From Clostridium gasigenes (GTDB lineage: Bacteria > Bacillota > Clostridia > Clostridiales > Clostridiaceae): a stretch of DNA of 64,000 nt. The stretch lies in contig NZ_FNJM01000003.1 of the NCBI RefSeq assembly GCF_900104115.1, positions 1 through 64,000 on the forward strand, written 5' to 3'. The position numbers and the translations under genes are program-made. Below, in pieces: positions 35,476 to 43,966 of this stretch (positions are counted from its first letter, which is position 1; each line of letters begins with the position of its first letter). Below the pieces are notes generated by a model. The model worked only from the letters and a program-made list of their open reading frames with translations. It searched no databases and was not told where the DNA came from.

Positions 35476-36651
35476 TTAAATATTACCTTTAACCTTTTCT
35501 TTAGCCTTTAATATTCTCATTACTGCATCATCTATTCTTTCTTGTTTTATGTTTCCTTTATTAACTTCATCTTTTAGATATTTAATTAATTCATCATATT
35601 GTGAAATATCTTTTCCTGGAGTTATTGTAATATCAGGCATAAGTGCAATATCATTTCCACTATTTATAGCTAATTTTACTGATTCGTATTTATCATAATT
35701 TTGAGTTATAGCCCCCATGTCTAATGCATCTGTTATAACTACCCCTTTAAATCCCATCTCATTTTTTAATAAATCTGTTACTATTGGTTTTGATAAAGAT
35801 GCTGGAGTTCTACTACTATCTAAAGCTGGCACTGATATATGCCCTACCATAACAAAATCCACATTATTTTTTATTGCTTCTCTAAAAGGAAGTAATTCTA
35901 CATTTCTTATTCTATTTATATCATGAGACACTTCCACAAACCCTTTATGAGAATCCGCTGATGTATCTCCGTGACCTGGAAAATGTTTAGCTGTAGATAA
36001 AATCCCTTCCTTTCTTAAACCATTAATAAATTCTACTCCAAATTGACTAACTATCTTTGGATCCGAGCTAAAAGCTCTATCCCCTATAATTGGATTATTA
36101 GGATTAGTGTTAACATCCATAACTGGAGCATAATCCACATTAAATCCAAGCTGTTTTAATGCTTTTCCAATAGTTTGTGCAGCTTCAAATGCTTTTTTAG
36201 GATTTCCTGTATTCCCTATTTCAGTTGCTGCTTGTATATTCAATTTTATTGGTATTCTTGAAACCCTTCCACCCTCTTCATCTACTGTAATAAAGAATGG
36301 AACTTTATCCTTCATATTTTGAATTTCACTTATCATCATAGTTGTTTGCTCTTTATTTATCATATTGTTTTTAGATAGAATAATTCCACCTGGTTTTCTT
36401 GTCTTAAAGAATTCTTTAACACTTTCAGTAACCTTTGTAAAATTAACTTGGTTATTATCTTCATAAATATATGGAATATCAATAATAATCATTTGTTCTA
36501 ATTTTTCTTCTAATGACATACTATCTAATAATATTTGTGCATCTTCTTTTTTTGTACTTGATTCCCATGCTACTACATCCATAATCATAAATCCACCAAA
36601 ACATAAAACTAATACTAAAGTTGCTAATAATAGGATGTTTCTTTTATTCAT
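35476..36651 (-). CDS. glycoside hydrolase family 3, β-N-acetylhexosaminidase-like
   Basis: A 391-residue, membrane-anchored or secreted enzyme that likely removes terminal β-GlcNAc from cell-wall fragments (NagZ type). MNKRNILLLATLVLVLCFGGFMIM is a signal/anchor segment. The GH3 domain shows FITVDEEGGRVSRI, NVDYAPVMDVNTNP, the family mark KHFPGHGDTSADSHKG with the His-Asp dyad of NagZ-type enzymes, and the nucleophile Asp in VVITDALDMGAI. There is no C-terminal GH3 domain, as expected for NagZ. ATG at 36651 follows AAAGGAAG; the 25 upstream codons are not needed. EcsC follows directly. Confidence 0.88.
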   Translation of the reverse strand: MNKRNILLLATLVLVLCFGGFMIMDVVAWESSTKKEDAQILLDSMSLEEKLEQMIIIDIPYIYEDNNQVNFTKVTESVKEFFKTRKPGGIILSKNNMINKEQTTMMISEIQNMKDKVPFFITVDEEGGRVSRIPIKLNIQAATEIGNTGNPKKAFEAAQTIGKALKQLGFNVDYAPVMDVNTNPNNPIIGDRAFSSDPKIVSQFGVEFINGLRKEGILSTAKHFPGHGDTSADSHKGFVEVSHDINRIRNVELLPFREAIKNNVDFVMVGHISVPALDSSRTPASLSKPIVTDLLKNEMGFKGVVITDALDMGAITQNYDKYESVKLAINSGNDIALMPDITITPGKDISQYDELIKYLKDEVNKGNIKQERIDDAVMRILKAKEKVKGNI

Positions 36652-36804
36652 ATATAATACTTCCTTTACTATCATATTCTTAGTATTAGTATTCCCTAAA
36701 AATTCTTTTTCAAGCTTTAACTTCAAGCTTTCACCTAATATAATTTTACTAATAGAATCTATTTATCTCAATGACCTTAGACTTTTAATATATTCTTTTC
36801 AACT

Positions 36805-36831
36805 AAAATAAGCACCTATAAAAGATGCTTA
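36805..36831 (-). terminator. terminator of the DUF1097 gene
   Basis: On the minus strand TAAGCA and TGCTTA close a stem with partial inner pairing, followed by TTTTAG. It lies about 40 bases after the stop. Confidence 0.5.
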
Positions 36832-36869
36832 GCATTAGTTTAATTATTAAGACATTTTCAACAAAATAA

Positions 36870-37361
36870 CTAATAAGATTTTGGTGTATTTTTTTTTATT
36901 TCCCTAACATATCTTTTATCTAATAAATTATGTAAGTGGAAGCCGCCTCTATCTGATACGAATCCCAATATTCCGCCACATATTAAGGCAGGCAACACCG
37001 CCCTCCAGTTTCCCGATGTAGCAAATATACAACAGCACCCACAAAAAGCGCCTGGTATAAATTCTAATGTTTTAAACTTTGCTTGTATGCACATTATAAA
37101 AGAAAAAAATCCAGTAAATAAATAAGACCATTGCGAGCCCTTAAAATAAGATGAACATATTATAATTGCCATAGCCCATATTATCCCACTAATATTAGAA
37201 TAAATTGATTTTTTAAATCCACTTAAGCTTCCACCAGAAGCAAAATAGCTTGTACACCCTATAAATCCTATCCAAGTAATTAAACCTGTAGAATTACTTA
37301 TCCATGCCCAAATACCTGAAAATATACCTACACTAATAGCTGTAATAGTTGATCTGCTCAT
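36870..37361 (-). CDS. DUF1097 family membrane protein
   Basis: A 163-residue protein with five hydrophobic segments. SVGIFSGIWAWISNSTGL, TWIGFIGCTSYFASGG and LEFIPGAFCGCCCIFAT are typical of DUF1097, a family of unknown function. ATG follows AGAGGAG. The last ten residues (EIKKNTPKSY) are encoded by sequence belonging to a dispersed repeat found elsewhere in the window, and another copy of that repeat lies 50 bases upstream of the start. The natural C-terminus may thus have been altered by it. Confidence 0.8.
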   Translation of the reverse strand: MSRSTITAISVGIFSGIWAWISNSTGLITWIGFIGCTSYFASGGSLSGFKKSIYSNISGIIWAMAIIICSSYFKGSQWSYLFTGFFSFIMCIQAKFKTLEFIPGAFCGCCCIFATSGNWRAVLPALICGGILGFVSDRGGFHLHNLLDKRYVREIKKNTPKSY

Positions 37362-37410
37362 TATATTCTCCTCTTAAATCTTATAATAATACAATTGTAT
37401 TTAGGTAGCT

Positions 37411-37466
37411 CCAAAAAAATAACTAATCAGATTTTGATCTATTTTCTTTTAGTTCCCTTACTCTAT
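37411..37466 (+). repeat. dispersed AT-rich repeat, copy A
   Basis: Begins CCAAAAAAATAACTAATCAG and continues with ATCTATTTTCTTTTAGTTCC. Related copies: 36857-36910, 39966-40020, 46191-46246 and partly 51738-51772; inverted copies at 39835-39890 and 56022-56070. Confidence 0.6.
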
Positions 37467-37647
37467 AGTAAATATAATAACTTTATACTATATTTTTTGA
37501 TTTCGTTTACAATAGATATTATATCACTTGCTTTTAACAACGTCTATAATTATAAGTACTAATATTAACTAGTATAACTCTTTTTTCTTGACATATTAAA
37601 TTATAAACTTTAAAATCTAATGACGATTATAAAAGTGAGGTATAAAC

Positions 37648-39825
37648 ATGCTTATTGGTAAAGACATTTTAGATGAAGAAAAATACTTAGAATCAACTAT
37701 TGATACTGTTAAAGAATTGTTAAATAAATATGTTGATTCAAGCGAAGTGCAAGACAAGGAAATAATTAAACATAGAAAATTTCTTTGGGATAATAGAAGC
37801 GAACTAGATGAAATTGAAATTAATGAAAACTGTGGCCAAGTAGCCCTTCAAGAACAAATGTATTCTAATAAAATAACTAGAATGAGAACTCTTGAAAAAC
37901 AACTTAAGTCACCTTATTTCTCTAGATTAGATTTCAGACAAAATGGAGAAGATATAGAAAGTTTCTATATTGGTTTATCAAGTGTTGAAGATGAAAAAGA
38001 CTATAACTTTTTAGTATTTGATTGGCGTTCACCAGTTTCAACTATGTTTTATGATTTTGAAGTTGGCCCTGCTTTTTATGAGGCTCCTGGTAGACGAATA
38101 AATGGTGAAATTGAATTTAGCAGACAATTTAATATAAAAAATGGTGAAATAGTATTTATGCATAGCTCTAATGAATCATTATGCGATGACTCATTAACCT
38201 CAATGCTTGGAGGAAATGCTACTGATAAAATGAAAAATATAGTAGCTACTATCCAAAAAGAACAAAATGATATTATTAGAAATGATGATAGTAGAATATT
38301 ATTTATTCAAGGGGCTGCAGGTTCTGGTAAAACATCTATTGCATTGCATAGATCTGCTTATCTTTTATATAAACATAGAAAAGATCTTAAAGCTGATAAT
38401 ATTTTAATCTTTAGTCCAAACCAAGTGTTTTCGGAATATATTTCTGATGTATTACCTGAACTTGGCGAAACTAATATTCTTCAAACTACATTTGAGTTAT
38501 ATTCAAAAACATTCTTACCTTCAAATTATATATATGAAAGTAAAAATGAGCATTTAGATTATATTTATTCAAAATGTGAAGATATAGATTTATTAAATTT
38601 AGAGGCTAAATCTATGGAATATAAGAATACTAATGAATTTATGACAGTATTAAATAAATTTGCTCCAAGTATACCTGAACTTATAACTGACTTTAAGCCT
38701 ATATTTATAGATGATAAACAAATAGTAAGCAAGCAAAATGTCTCTAAAGCTTTCTTAGAGAGGTTTAATAATATTCCTTTCTTAAGTAGAATTGAAGTTG
38801 TTAAACAAAGTTTATTTTCTCAAGTCGAAACTAAATATTTATCATCAGATGATAATTCTCACTTTGACTATGTAGAAGATAAAAGGAATTTTTACGATTA
38901 TTGCAAAGAGCAGGTTGATATTCAAGTAGATGAAATGATTAAGACATTAAATCATGTAGAAATTTATAAAATACTTTGGGATAATATTAAAAAGTTCACA
39001 AATAAAGATTTAATATCTGTAAAAGATATTACATTAGAATATTTAAATTGTGGAAAAGTAAAATATGAAGATATTACTCCAATAATTTATATACGAGCAT
39101 CAATGGAAGGCTTTAGAAATTACAGTAATGTAAGACATATACTTATTGATGAGGCACAAGATTATAGTCCTCTTTTTTATGAAATAATTAAAAAATCATT
39201 TTCAAATGCATCAATTACAATTATGGGAGACCTTAACCAAAGAATTGATAAGCATTCTAATGTTAACAATAAAGAGGATATATTAGGTGTATTCCCAAAT
39301 ATTAAAACAGTAGCTTTAACTAAGTGTTATCGTTCTACATATAATATAACTAATTTTACAAAAGATATTTTAGATACTCATGAACCTATTGAAGCAGTTG
39401 ATAGAAAAGGTGACAACCCAACTATTCACATTACAACTGATAACTTAGAGTTAAATATCACAAATATTATTAATGAAATGAAAGCTAAGAATTATACATC
39501 AATAGCTGTAATTTGTAAAAACAAAGCTAATTGTGAATTTATATATAACAAGCTAAAAGCGAAGGATCCTTCTGTTAATATTATAGATAGCGACGCTTCT
39601 GAATTCAAACTTGGAATTAATGTTATATCTTCCTATTTAGCAAAAGGACTAGAATTTGATGGTGTTATTGTAGCTGATGGAGAAAATTATTTATTTGATT
39701 TAGATAAGAACTTATTCTATACAGTTTGTACAAGAGCTTTACATGAACTTCATGTATTCTCTACTAAACCATTAGATCCTGTTCTTCCTAAAGATAAAAG
39801 CTTATATTCATTATTAACTTATTAA
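37648..39825 (+). CDS. helD: HelD-like UvrD/Rep-family ATPase (RNA polymerase recycling factor)
   Basis: A 725-residue superfamily 1 ATPase. An acidic N-terminal coiled-coil arm (1-90) precedes the helicase core. Walker A GAAGSGKTSIALHR lies near 226-239, motif II HILIDEAQDYSP near 497-508, ITIMGDLNQRID as motif III, and motif VI-like FYTVCTRALHEL close to the end. This is the layout of HelD, which enters RNA polymerase and releases stalled or idle complexes. Length fits B. subtilis HelD (774). ATG follows GTGAGG. It is a single gene followed by an inverted copy of the dispersed repeat and a hairpin. Confidence 0.88.
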   Translation: MLIGKDILDEEKYLESTIDTVKELLNKYVDSSEVQDKEIIKHRKFLWDNRSELDEIEINENCGQVALQEQMYSNKITRMRTLEKQLKSPYFSRLDFRQNGEDIESFYIGLSSVEDEKDYNFLVFDWRSPVSTMFYDFEVGPAFYEAPGRRINGEIEFSRQFNIKNGEIVFMHSSNESLCDDSLTSMLGGNATDKMKNIVATIQKEQNDIIRNDDSRILFIQGAAGSGKTSIALHRSAYLLYKHRKDLKADNILIFSPNQVFSEYISDVLPELGETNILQTTFELYSKTFLPSNYIYESKNEHLDYIYSKCEDIDLLNLEAKSMEYKNTNEFMTVLNKFAPSIPELITDFKPIFIDDKQIVSKQNVSKAFLERFNNIPFLSRIEVVKQSLFSQVETKYLSSDDNSHFDYVEDKRNFYDYCKEQVDIQVDEMIKTLNHVEIYKILWDNIKKFTNKDLISVKDITLEYLNCGKVKYEDITPIIYIRASMEGFRNYSNVRHILIDEAQDYSPLFYEIIKKSFSNASITIMGDLNQRIDKHSNVNNKEDILGVFPNIKTVALTKCYRSTYNITNFTKDILDTHEPIEAVDRKGDNPTIHITTDNLELNITNIINEMKAKNYTSIAVICKNKANCEFIYNKLKAKDPSVNIIDSDASEFKLGINVISSYLAKGLEFDGVIVADGENYLFDLDKNLFYTVCTRALHELHVFSTKPLDPVLPKDKSLYSLLTY

Positions 39826-39907
39826 TTTAAACTTAGGAACTTTTAAAAATAATAATCCAATGTTCTACAGTTTAATTAGTTATTTTAAAAATATATATTA
39901 TCAATTA

Positions 39908-39950
39908 AAAAGAGGTATTGGAAGCATAAATTAACTTCTAATACCTTTTA
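39908..39950. terminator. terminator between helD and the aldo/keto reductase gene
   Basis: AGGTATTGGAAG and CTTCTAATACCT pair with one mismatch around a 12-base loop, followed by TTTTATTTATG. Placed between convergent genes it could serve both. Confidence 0.7.
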
Positions 39951-39965
39951 TTTATGTTAGTGAAC

Positions 39966-40020
39966 TTCAAAAAAATAACTAGTCAGATTCTAGTCTATTT
40001 TCTTTCAGCTCCCTTATTCA
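39966..40020 (+). repeat. dispersed AT-rich repeat, copy B
   Basis: CTTCAAAAAAATAACTAGTC, then AGATTCTAGTCTATTTTC and CTCCCTTATTCA. It includes an inverted stretch, CTAGTCAGATTCTAG. It is the clearest copy of the family. Confidence 0.6.
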
Positions 40021-40061
40021 TACTGATACTTGTAATATTGATATTTTATAAAATCTTAATT

Positions 40062-40979
40062 CTAAGGTAATTTATTTCCAGCTGCTCTATATATTTCATA
40101 CCATTCTTGTCTTGTTAGATTCACATCTGAAGCTTTGCAAATATCTTTAAGACGAGCAGCATTAGTTGTTCCAACTATTGTTTGAATTTTTGCTGGATGT
40201 CTTAATATCCAAGCCGTTGCTATTACCGTGTTAGATACACCTTTAAGCGCTGCAATTTCATTAATTTTTGCATTTACTTCTGGGAACTTATCATTATCTA
40301 AAAATACACCTTCAAACATTCCATATTGGAAAGGTGACCATGCTTGAATTGTAATATCTTTTAGACGACAATATTCTAATATACTTCCATCTCTATCAAT
40401 AGATGAATTTATTTTCATATTAACATTTAAGCCTGAATCAATCATACCAGTATTCATTATACTTAATTGTAATTGATTAATAATAATTTTATTATTTAAA
40501 TACTTATTTAAAAGTTCAATTTGCATTGGATTTTGATTGCTTACACCAAAGTGTCTAACTTTACCACTTGCATAGAGCTCTGCAAAAGCTTCTGAAACTT
40601 CTTCTGGCTCCATAAGTGTATCTGGTCTATGTAATAAAAAAGTATCAAGATAATCAGTTTTTAATCTTTTTAAACTAGCATCTACTGAATTTATAATATG
40701 CTCCTTTGAAAAATCAAAAAAGCCTGGTCTTATTCCACATTTGCTTTGAATAATCATTTTTTCTCTTATAGTAGGATTCATATCTATTGCCTCAGCAAAA
40801 ATCTCTTCAGATTTCCCTGCTCCATAAATATCGGCATGATCAAAGAAATTAATGCCTTCATCTAAAGCAGTATTAATTAATTTTGATGCCTTTTCTTTAG
40901 AAATATCTGCCATCCTCATACACCCTAAAGATATTTCTGAAGCCTTTATTGCACCATTGCCAATATTAATATTTTTCAT
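40062..40979 (-). CDS. aldo/keto reductase (YdhF-like)
   Basis: A 305-residue NADPH-dependent oxidoreductase with a TIM barrel. The catalytic tetrad is visible: Asp and Tyr in INFFDHADIYGAGKSE, Lys in MIIQSKCGIR, and His in DTFLLHRPDTL. The cofactor-binding end HPAKIQTIVGTTNAARLKDI is present. The order and the length resemble E. coli YdhF. The substrate is unknown. ATG at 40979 lies eight bases behind AAAGGTGG; GTG at 40991 is part of that site. It is a single gene in convergent orientation to helD. Confidence 0.9.
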   Translation of the reverse strand: MKNINIGNGAIKASEISLGCMRMADISKEKASKLINTALDEGINFFDHADIYGAGKSEEIFAEAIDMNPTIREKMIIQSKCGIRPGFFDFSKEHIINSVDASLKRLKTDYLDTFLLHRPDTLMEPEEVSEAFAELYASGKVRHFGVSNQNPMQIELLNKYLNNKIIINQLQLSIMNTGMIDSGLNVNMKINSSIDRDGSILEYCRLKDITIQAWSPFQYGMFEGVFLDNDKFPEVNAKINEIAALKGVSNTVIATAWILRHPAKIQTIVGTTNAARLKDICKASDVNLTRQEWYEIYRAAGNKLP

Positions 40980-41341
40980 TTTAATCGCCACCTTTTTAAA
41001 CGTTATCTTAATTATATACTAAATATATTTAATAGCTATACTTTATTACTATTTGCAATTTATAATTATTTTTCAGGTTACTAATTTACTATTCAAGTAA
41101 TGGAACACAGATATAAATCACCTATGTTTTCTTAATCACTTGAAGATTTTGTTTTAATATAAGATTATGCTAGCTATAAATAATTATATTGTACATAAGT
41201 TTTATGTTATAATTATTATGTTAAATCACTACATAATTGTAGTATTTATACAAAGTAAAATTATTTTAATTATCTTGTAAAGCGAGATTAAGAAGTACAT
41301 TATTACTTATTTACAAAATATTGAAAGGAAGTGTCCTCTTA
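40980..41341. other. intergenic region between divergent genes
   Basis: About 360 bases, very AT-rich, between the aldo/keto reductase gene and the leader of the ABC exporter. It must hold both promoters; a TATAAT lies near 41208 but I find no convincing -35 partner. No gene is seen. Confidence 0.5.
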
Positions 41342-41383
41342 ATGAGAATTGAACGAATTAACTACTCGGTACAGTTGAAATAA
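41342..41383 (+). CDS. 13-residue leader peptide of the ABC exporter
   Basis: ATG at 41342, ten bases behind AAAGGAAG, starts the peptide MRIERINYSVQLK, which ends TAA at 41381. Its last codons (GTA CAG TTG A) form the first arm of the RNA structure described next. Position, size and overlap with a hairpin arm are those of attenuation leader peptides in front of antibiotic-resistance genes. Translation is not proven. Confidence 0.5.
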   Translation: MRIERINYSVQLK

Positions 41384-41479
41384 TCTGTAAGCAGATTGTG
41401 CTGAGGTTAAATTTATTTGCTAACAGTATCAACTGTACTAATTTTTGATTTCATATTAAAAATTAAAAGGAGTACAGTT
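41369..41479 (+). promoter_or_regulatory. three-armed RNA switch before the ABC exporter
   Basis: GTACAGTTGA (41369-41378) and TCAACTGTAC (41429-41438) are exact complements; TAATTTTTGATTT follows, so this pairing looks like a terminator with an inner AATCTG/CAGATT hairpin. GTACAGTT occurs again at 41472-41479, touching the AAAAGGAG ribosome site and the exporter's start codon. The middle arm can therefore pair with the leader-peptide codons or with the translation start, not with both. Confidence 0.55.
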
Positions 41480-43174
41480 ATGAAACACTATTTAGATATT
41501 TTAAACAAGAAGAAATTACTGGTTATTGGTTATATATTATTGGGAATAGTATTGGCTTTGCTTAATGCTTTTAGTGCCCGCTATTTTCAAAAGGTATTAG
41601 ATGATTTTGGAGATAAGGCCCTTTCTTTCACGACAATATGTATTTATGCATTTATTTTAGTACTCATCTGTGGCTTTAACTATTTCAATGAATATCCAAG
41701 TTGCAAATTGTCCCAAAGTATATACTTGGATTTTAAATTAAAGGCATTGAAAAAAATGAGTACCATAGATTATCGACACTATCGATCATTAGGCACCGGT
41801 AATTTGGTTCAAAAAATAGAAAACGGAGCTAATGCAGGTAAAAGCATATTATTTGATTTTTACTTTAGATTATTTAGTGAATTAATTCCAAGTATAGTTT
41901 TCAGTTTGATTTTTATTGCCAATATTGACAAGCATATTATGATTTTTATTGCAATTGGTTATGTACTTGTCTTTGCGGTAACCAATATTTTGCTGAAATA
42001 CTTATATAAAATTAAAGCACATATTTTAAATAATGAAGAAATCTTTAATAAATATGTAGTTCGTTGCTTTATGGAATTGATTATATTTAGAACTAATAAA
42101 AAATTTGAGCATGAGATAAGCAAAACATCAAATGCATCTGAAGAAATTATAAAATCAAAGACTAAAATGAAGATGATTCATGAAGCATTTTTTGCAATTT
42201 TCGGATTGTTTATTACACTTATAAAAGTAATTATTATATTCATTAGTTGGAAAAACAATGCATTGTCCGTAGGTTCAGTAGTTGCGTTACTTACCTTGAT
42301 TGATAAGGCATATTCGCCAATTGCTATATTTAATGTATTGTTTGTACAATGTAAATTGGATAAGAGTGCCTTTAGGCGATATACGGATTTATTGGATATG
42401 CCAGATGATCTTAAATTGAATTCTGGAAAGATAGTAAATTCCATAGAGGGTAATATATATTTTAAGAACGTGTGCTTTTCCTATGATGAGAAGAACATCT
42501 TTAAGGATTTATCCTTTGATATTCCTGCTGGGAGTTCAGTTGCATTTGTGGGAGAAAGTGGTTCAGGAAAATCAACAATTGTTAAGCAAATCATGGGTTT
42601 GGTTAAACCAGATGCAGGAAATATTTATATTGATAGAAATGATTTATCAGAGCTTAACTTAACTCATTTTTACAATCACGTTTCTTATACTTCACAGGAA
42701 TCCCCTATTTTTGATGGAACCTTACGAGAGAATATTGTTTTCGACAAGGATATTTCAGACCATATAATTATTGAAGTATTAGAACGTGTTAGCCTAACAT
42801 CATTTTATTCTTCTTTACCAAAAGGACTTGATACAGAAGTTGGTGAAAGAGGTGTCATTCTTTCAGGTGGAGAACGTCAAAGATTGGCATTAGCCAGAGT
42901 GTTCTTTGGGGATGCAAAAATTGTTATATTGGATGAAGCTACTTCAGCCATGGATAATATTACTGAAGAATTGGTAATGAAAAATATTATGCAATTCTTA
43001 AAAAACAAAACAATTATCACTATTGCTCATCGTCTGAATACAATAAAAAATGTTGATAAAATCTATGTATTTAAAGATGGTGAAATTGTTGGTATGAGTG
43101 ACTTTAATGAACTATTATATCATAATGAATATTTCGGACAGTTATGGAATGCGACAATGGAAAATCAAAGATAG
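41480..43174 (+). CDS. ABC exporter, fused permease and ATPase
   Basis: A 564-residue half-transporter that should work as a homodimer. Residues 1-300 hold six hydrophobic segments; the ATPase half has Walker A GESGSGKST (about 359-367), Q-loop SYTSQES, signature LSGGERQRLALAR, Walker B IVILDEATSAMD and the H-loop TIAHRL. It resembles drug- or peptide-exporting subfamily B proteins; the C39 peptidase domain of bacteriocin exporters is absent. ATG at 41480 follows AAAAGGAG by seven bases. The leader peptide and switchable RNA structure upstream suggest induction by a translation inhibitor, which would make it a resistance pump; this is inference. Confidence 0.88.
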   Translation: MKHYLDILNKKKLLVIGYILLGIVLALLNAFSARYFQKVLDDFGDKALSFTTICIYAFILVLICGFNYFNEYPSCKLSQSIYLDFKLKALKKMSTIDYRHYRSLGTGNLVQKIENGANAGKSILFDFYFRLFSELIPSIVFSLIFIANIDKHIMIFIAIGYVLVFAVTNILLKYLYKIKAHILNNEEIFNKYVVRCFMELIIFRTNKKFEHEISKTSNASEEIIKSKTKMKMIHEAFFAIFGLFITLIKVIIIFISWKNNALSVGSVVALLTLIDKAYSPIAIFNVLFVQCKLDKSAFRRYTDLLDMPDDLKLNSGKIVNSIEGNIYFKNVCFSYDEKNIFKDLSFDIPAGSSVAFVGESGSGKSTIVKQIMGLVKPDAGNIYIDRNDLSELNLTHFYNHVSYTSQESPIFDGTLRENIVFDKDISDHIIIEVLERVSLTSFYSSLPKGLDTEVGERGVILSGGERQRLALARVFFGDAKIVILDEATSAMDNITEELVMKNIMQFLKNKTIITIAHRLNTIKNVDKIYVFKDGEIVGMSDFNELLYHNEYFGQLWNATMENQR

Positions 43175-43207
43175 ATTTTGATTATTGCATTAGCTTGGAT
43201 ATTTTAT

Positions 43208-43239
43208 AATGCAATGTAATTTATAAATTACATTGCATT
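43208..43239. terminator. terminator palindrome after the ABC exporter
   Basis: AATGCAATGTAATTT pairs perfectly with AAATTACATTGCATT around a two-base centre, 33 bases after the exporter stop and 37 bases from the end of the convergent gene. The T-run is short. Confidence 0.65.
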
Positions 43240-43276
43240 ATTTAAATGGATTGATATCATTCAACAGCTTTTTAGT

Positions 43277-43732
43277 CTACCTTCTCTTGCAAAATATTCC
43301 TCTAATTATTATAGCTATTCCTACTGCAGTAAATCCAAATAACATAATAGCTTTAAGTAGATTAATAGGCATAAATACCATTCTAAAGTTCATTAATATA
43401 CCTATAAAGAACCATATAATCCCGATTGAAACTAATGCCCATCCAGCAAATGAATTTTTATTACATAGTATAATTATAATTCCTATCATTAATAAAATAA
43501 AAGCTACTCCACAAGGTGTTCCTAGTGTTATTCCTTTTGAAAATCCAAGTCCCGAATATATCATTGTATTTTTAAATACTATAAGAATTCCTATTAATAC
43601 TATAATTGATCCTATTAAACTTGTTAAATTATTAATTCTAATTGGTGGTTTTCTATAATGTCTATAACTTGGCATTAAATTTCTTCTAAACCCTCTTCTA
43701 AATCTTCTTTTATACCTCCTTTCAATTCTCAA
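43277..43732 (-). CDS. four-helix membrane protein with Arg-rich N-terminus
   Basis: Up to 151 residues. The first 35 residues are strongly basic (RRYKRRFRRGFRRN, then SYRHYRKPPIR). They are followed by four hydrophobic segments near 36-54, 66-88, 94-113 and 120-145, ending in CKRR. TTG at 43732 lies ten bases after AAGGAGG; an in-frame ATA six bases earlier would sit four bases from that site, so the initiator is uncertain. I do not recognise the family. The basic tail might bind nucleic acid or the inner membrane surface. It is a single gene. Confidence 0.6.
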   Translation of the reverse strand: MRIERRYKRRFRRGFRRNLMPSYRHYRKPPIRINNLTSLIGSIIVLIGILIVFKNTMIYSGLGFSKGITLGTPCGVAFILLMIGIIIILCNKNSFAGWALVSIGIIWFFIGILMNFRMVFMPINLLKAIMLFGFTAVGIAIIIRGIFCKRR

Positions 43733-43916
43733 CTCTATGTTACCTCCTTAAAATTATTAAGTAGCCTGCTTCCTATATATAAGTTCTAAATATAAATTCT
43801 AATTTATTTTCTAAATTTTATTCATCTTCACAAAAATACTATTTTATATTAAGGATTTTTTTCTTATACTTCTATTTTATGTATTAAAATTTAATATGTG
43901 ATTACTTTCATATTAC

Positions 43917-43957
43917 AAAAACCTCTCATAGTGGATTTACTACCATGAGAGGTTTTA
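43917..43957 (-). terminator. terminator of hppA
   Basis: AAACCTCTCATGGTAG and CACTATGAGAGGTTT form a long stem with small mismatches around the loop, ten bases after the hppA stop, followed on the minus strand by TTGTAATA with a T-run inside the stem end. Confidence 0.7.
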
Positions 43958-43966
43958 ATTCATTTT

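Noticed and set aside
43233-43658. 141-codon plus-strand ORF
   Set aside because: Antisense of the four-helix membrane protein at 43277-43732, which has a ribosome site and proper topology.
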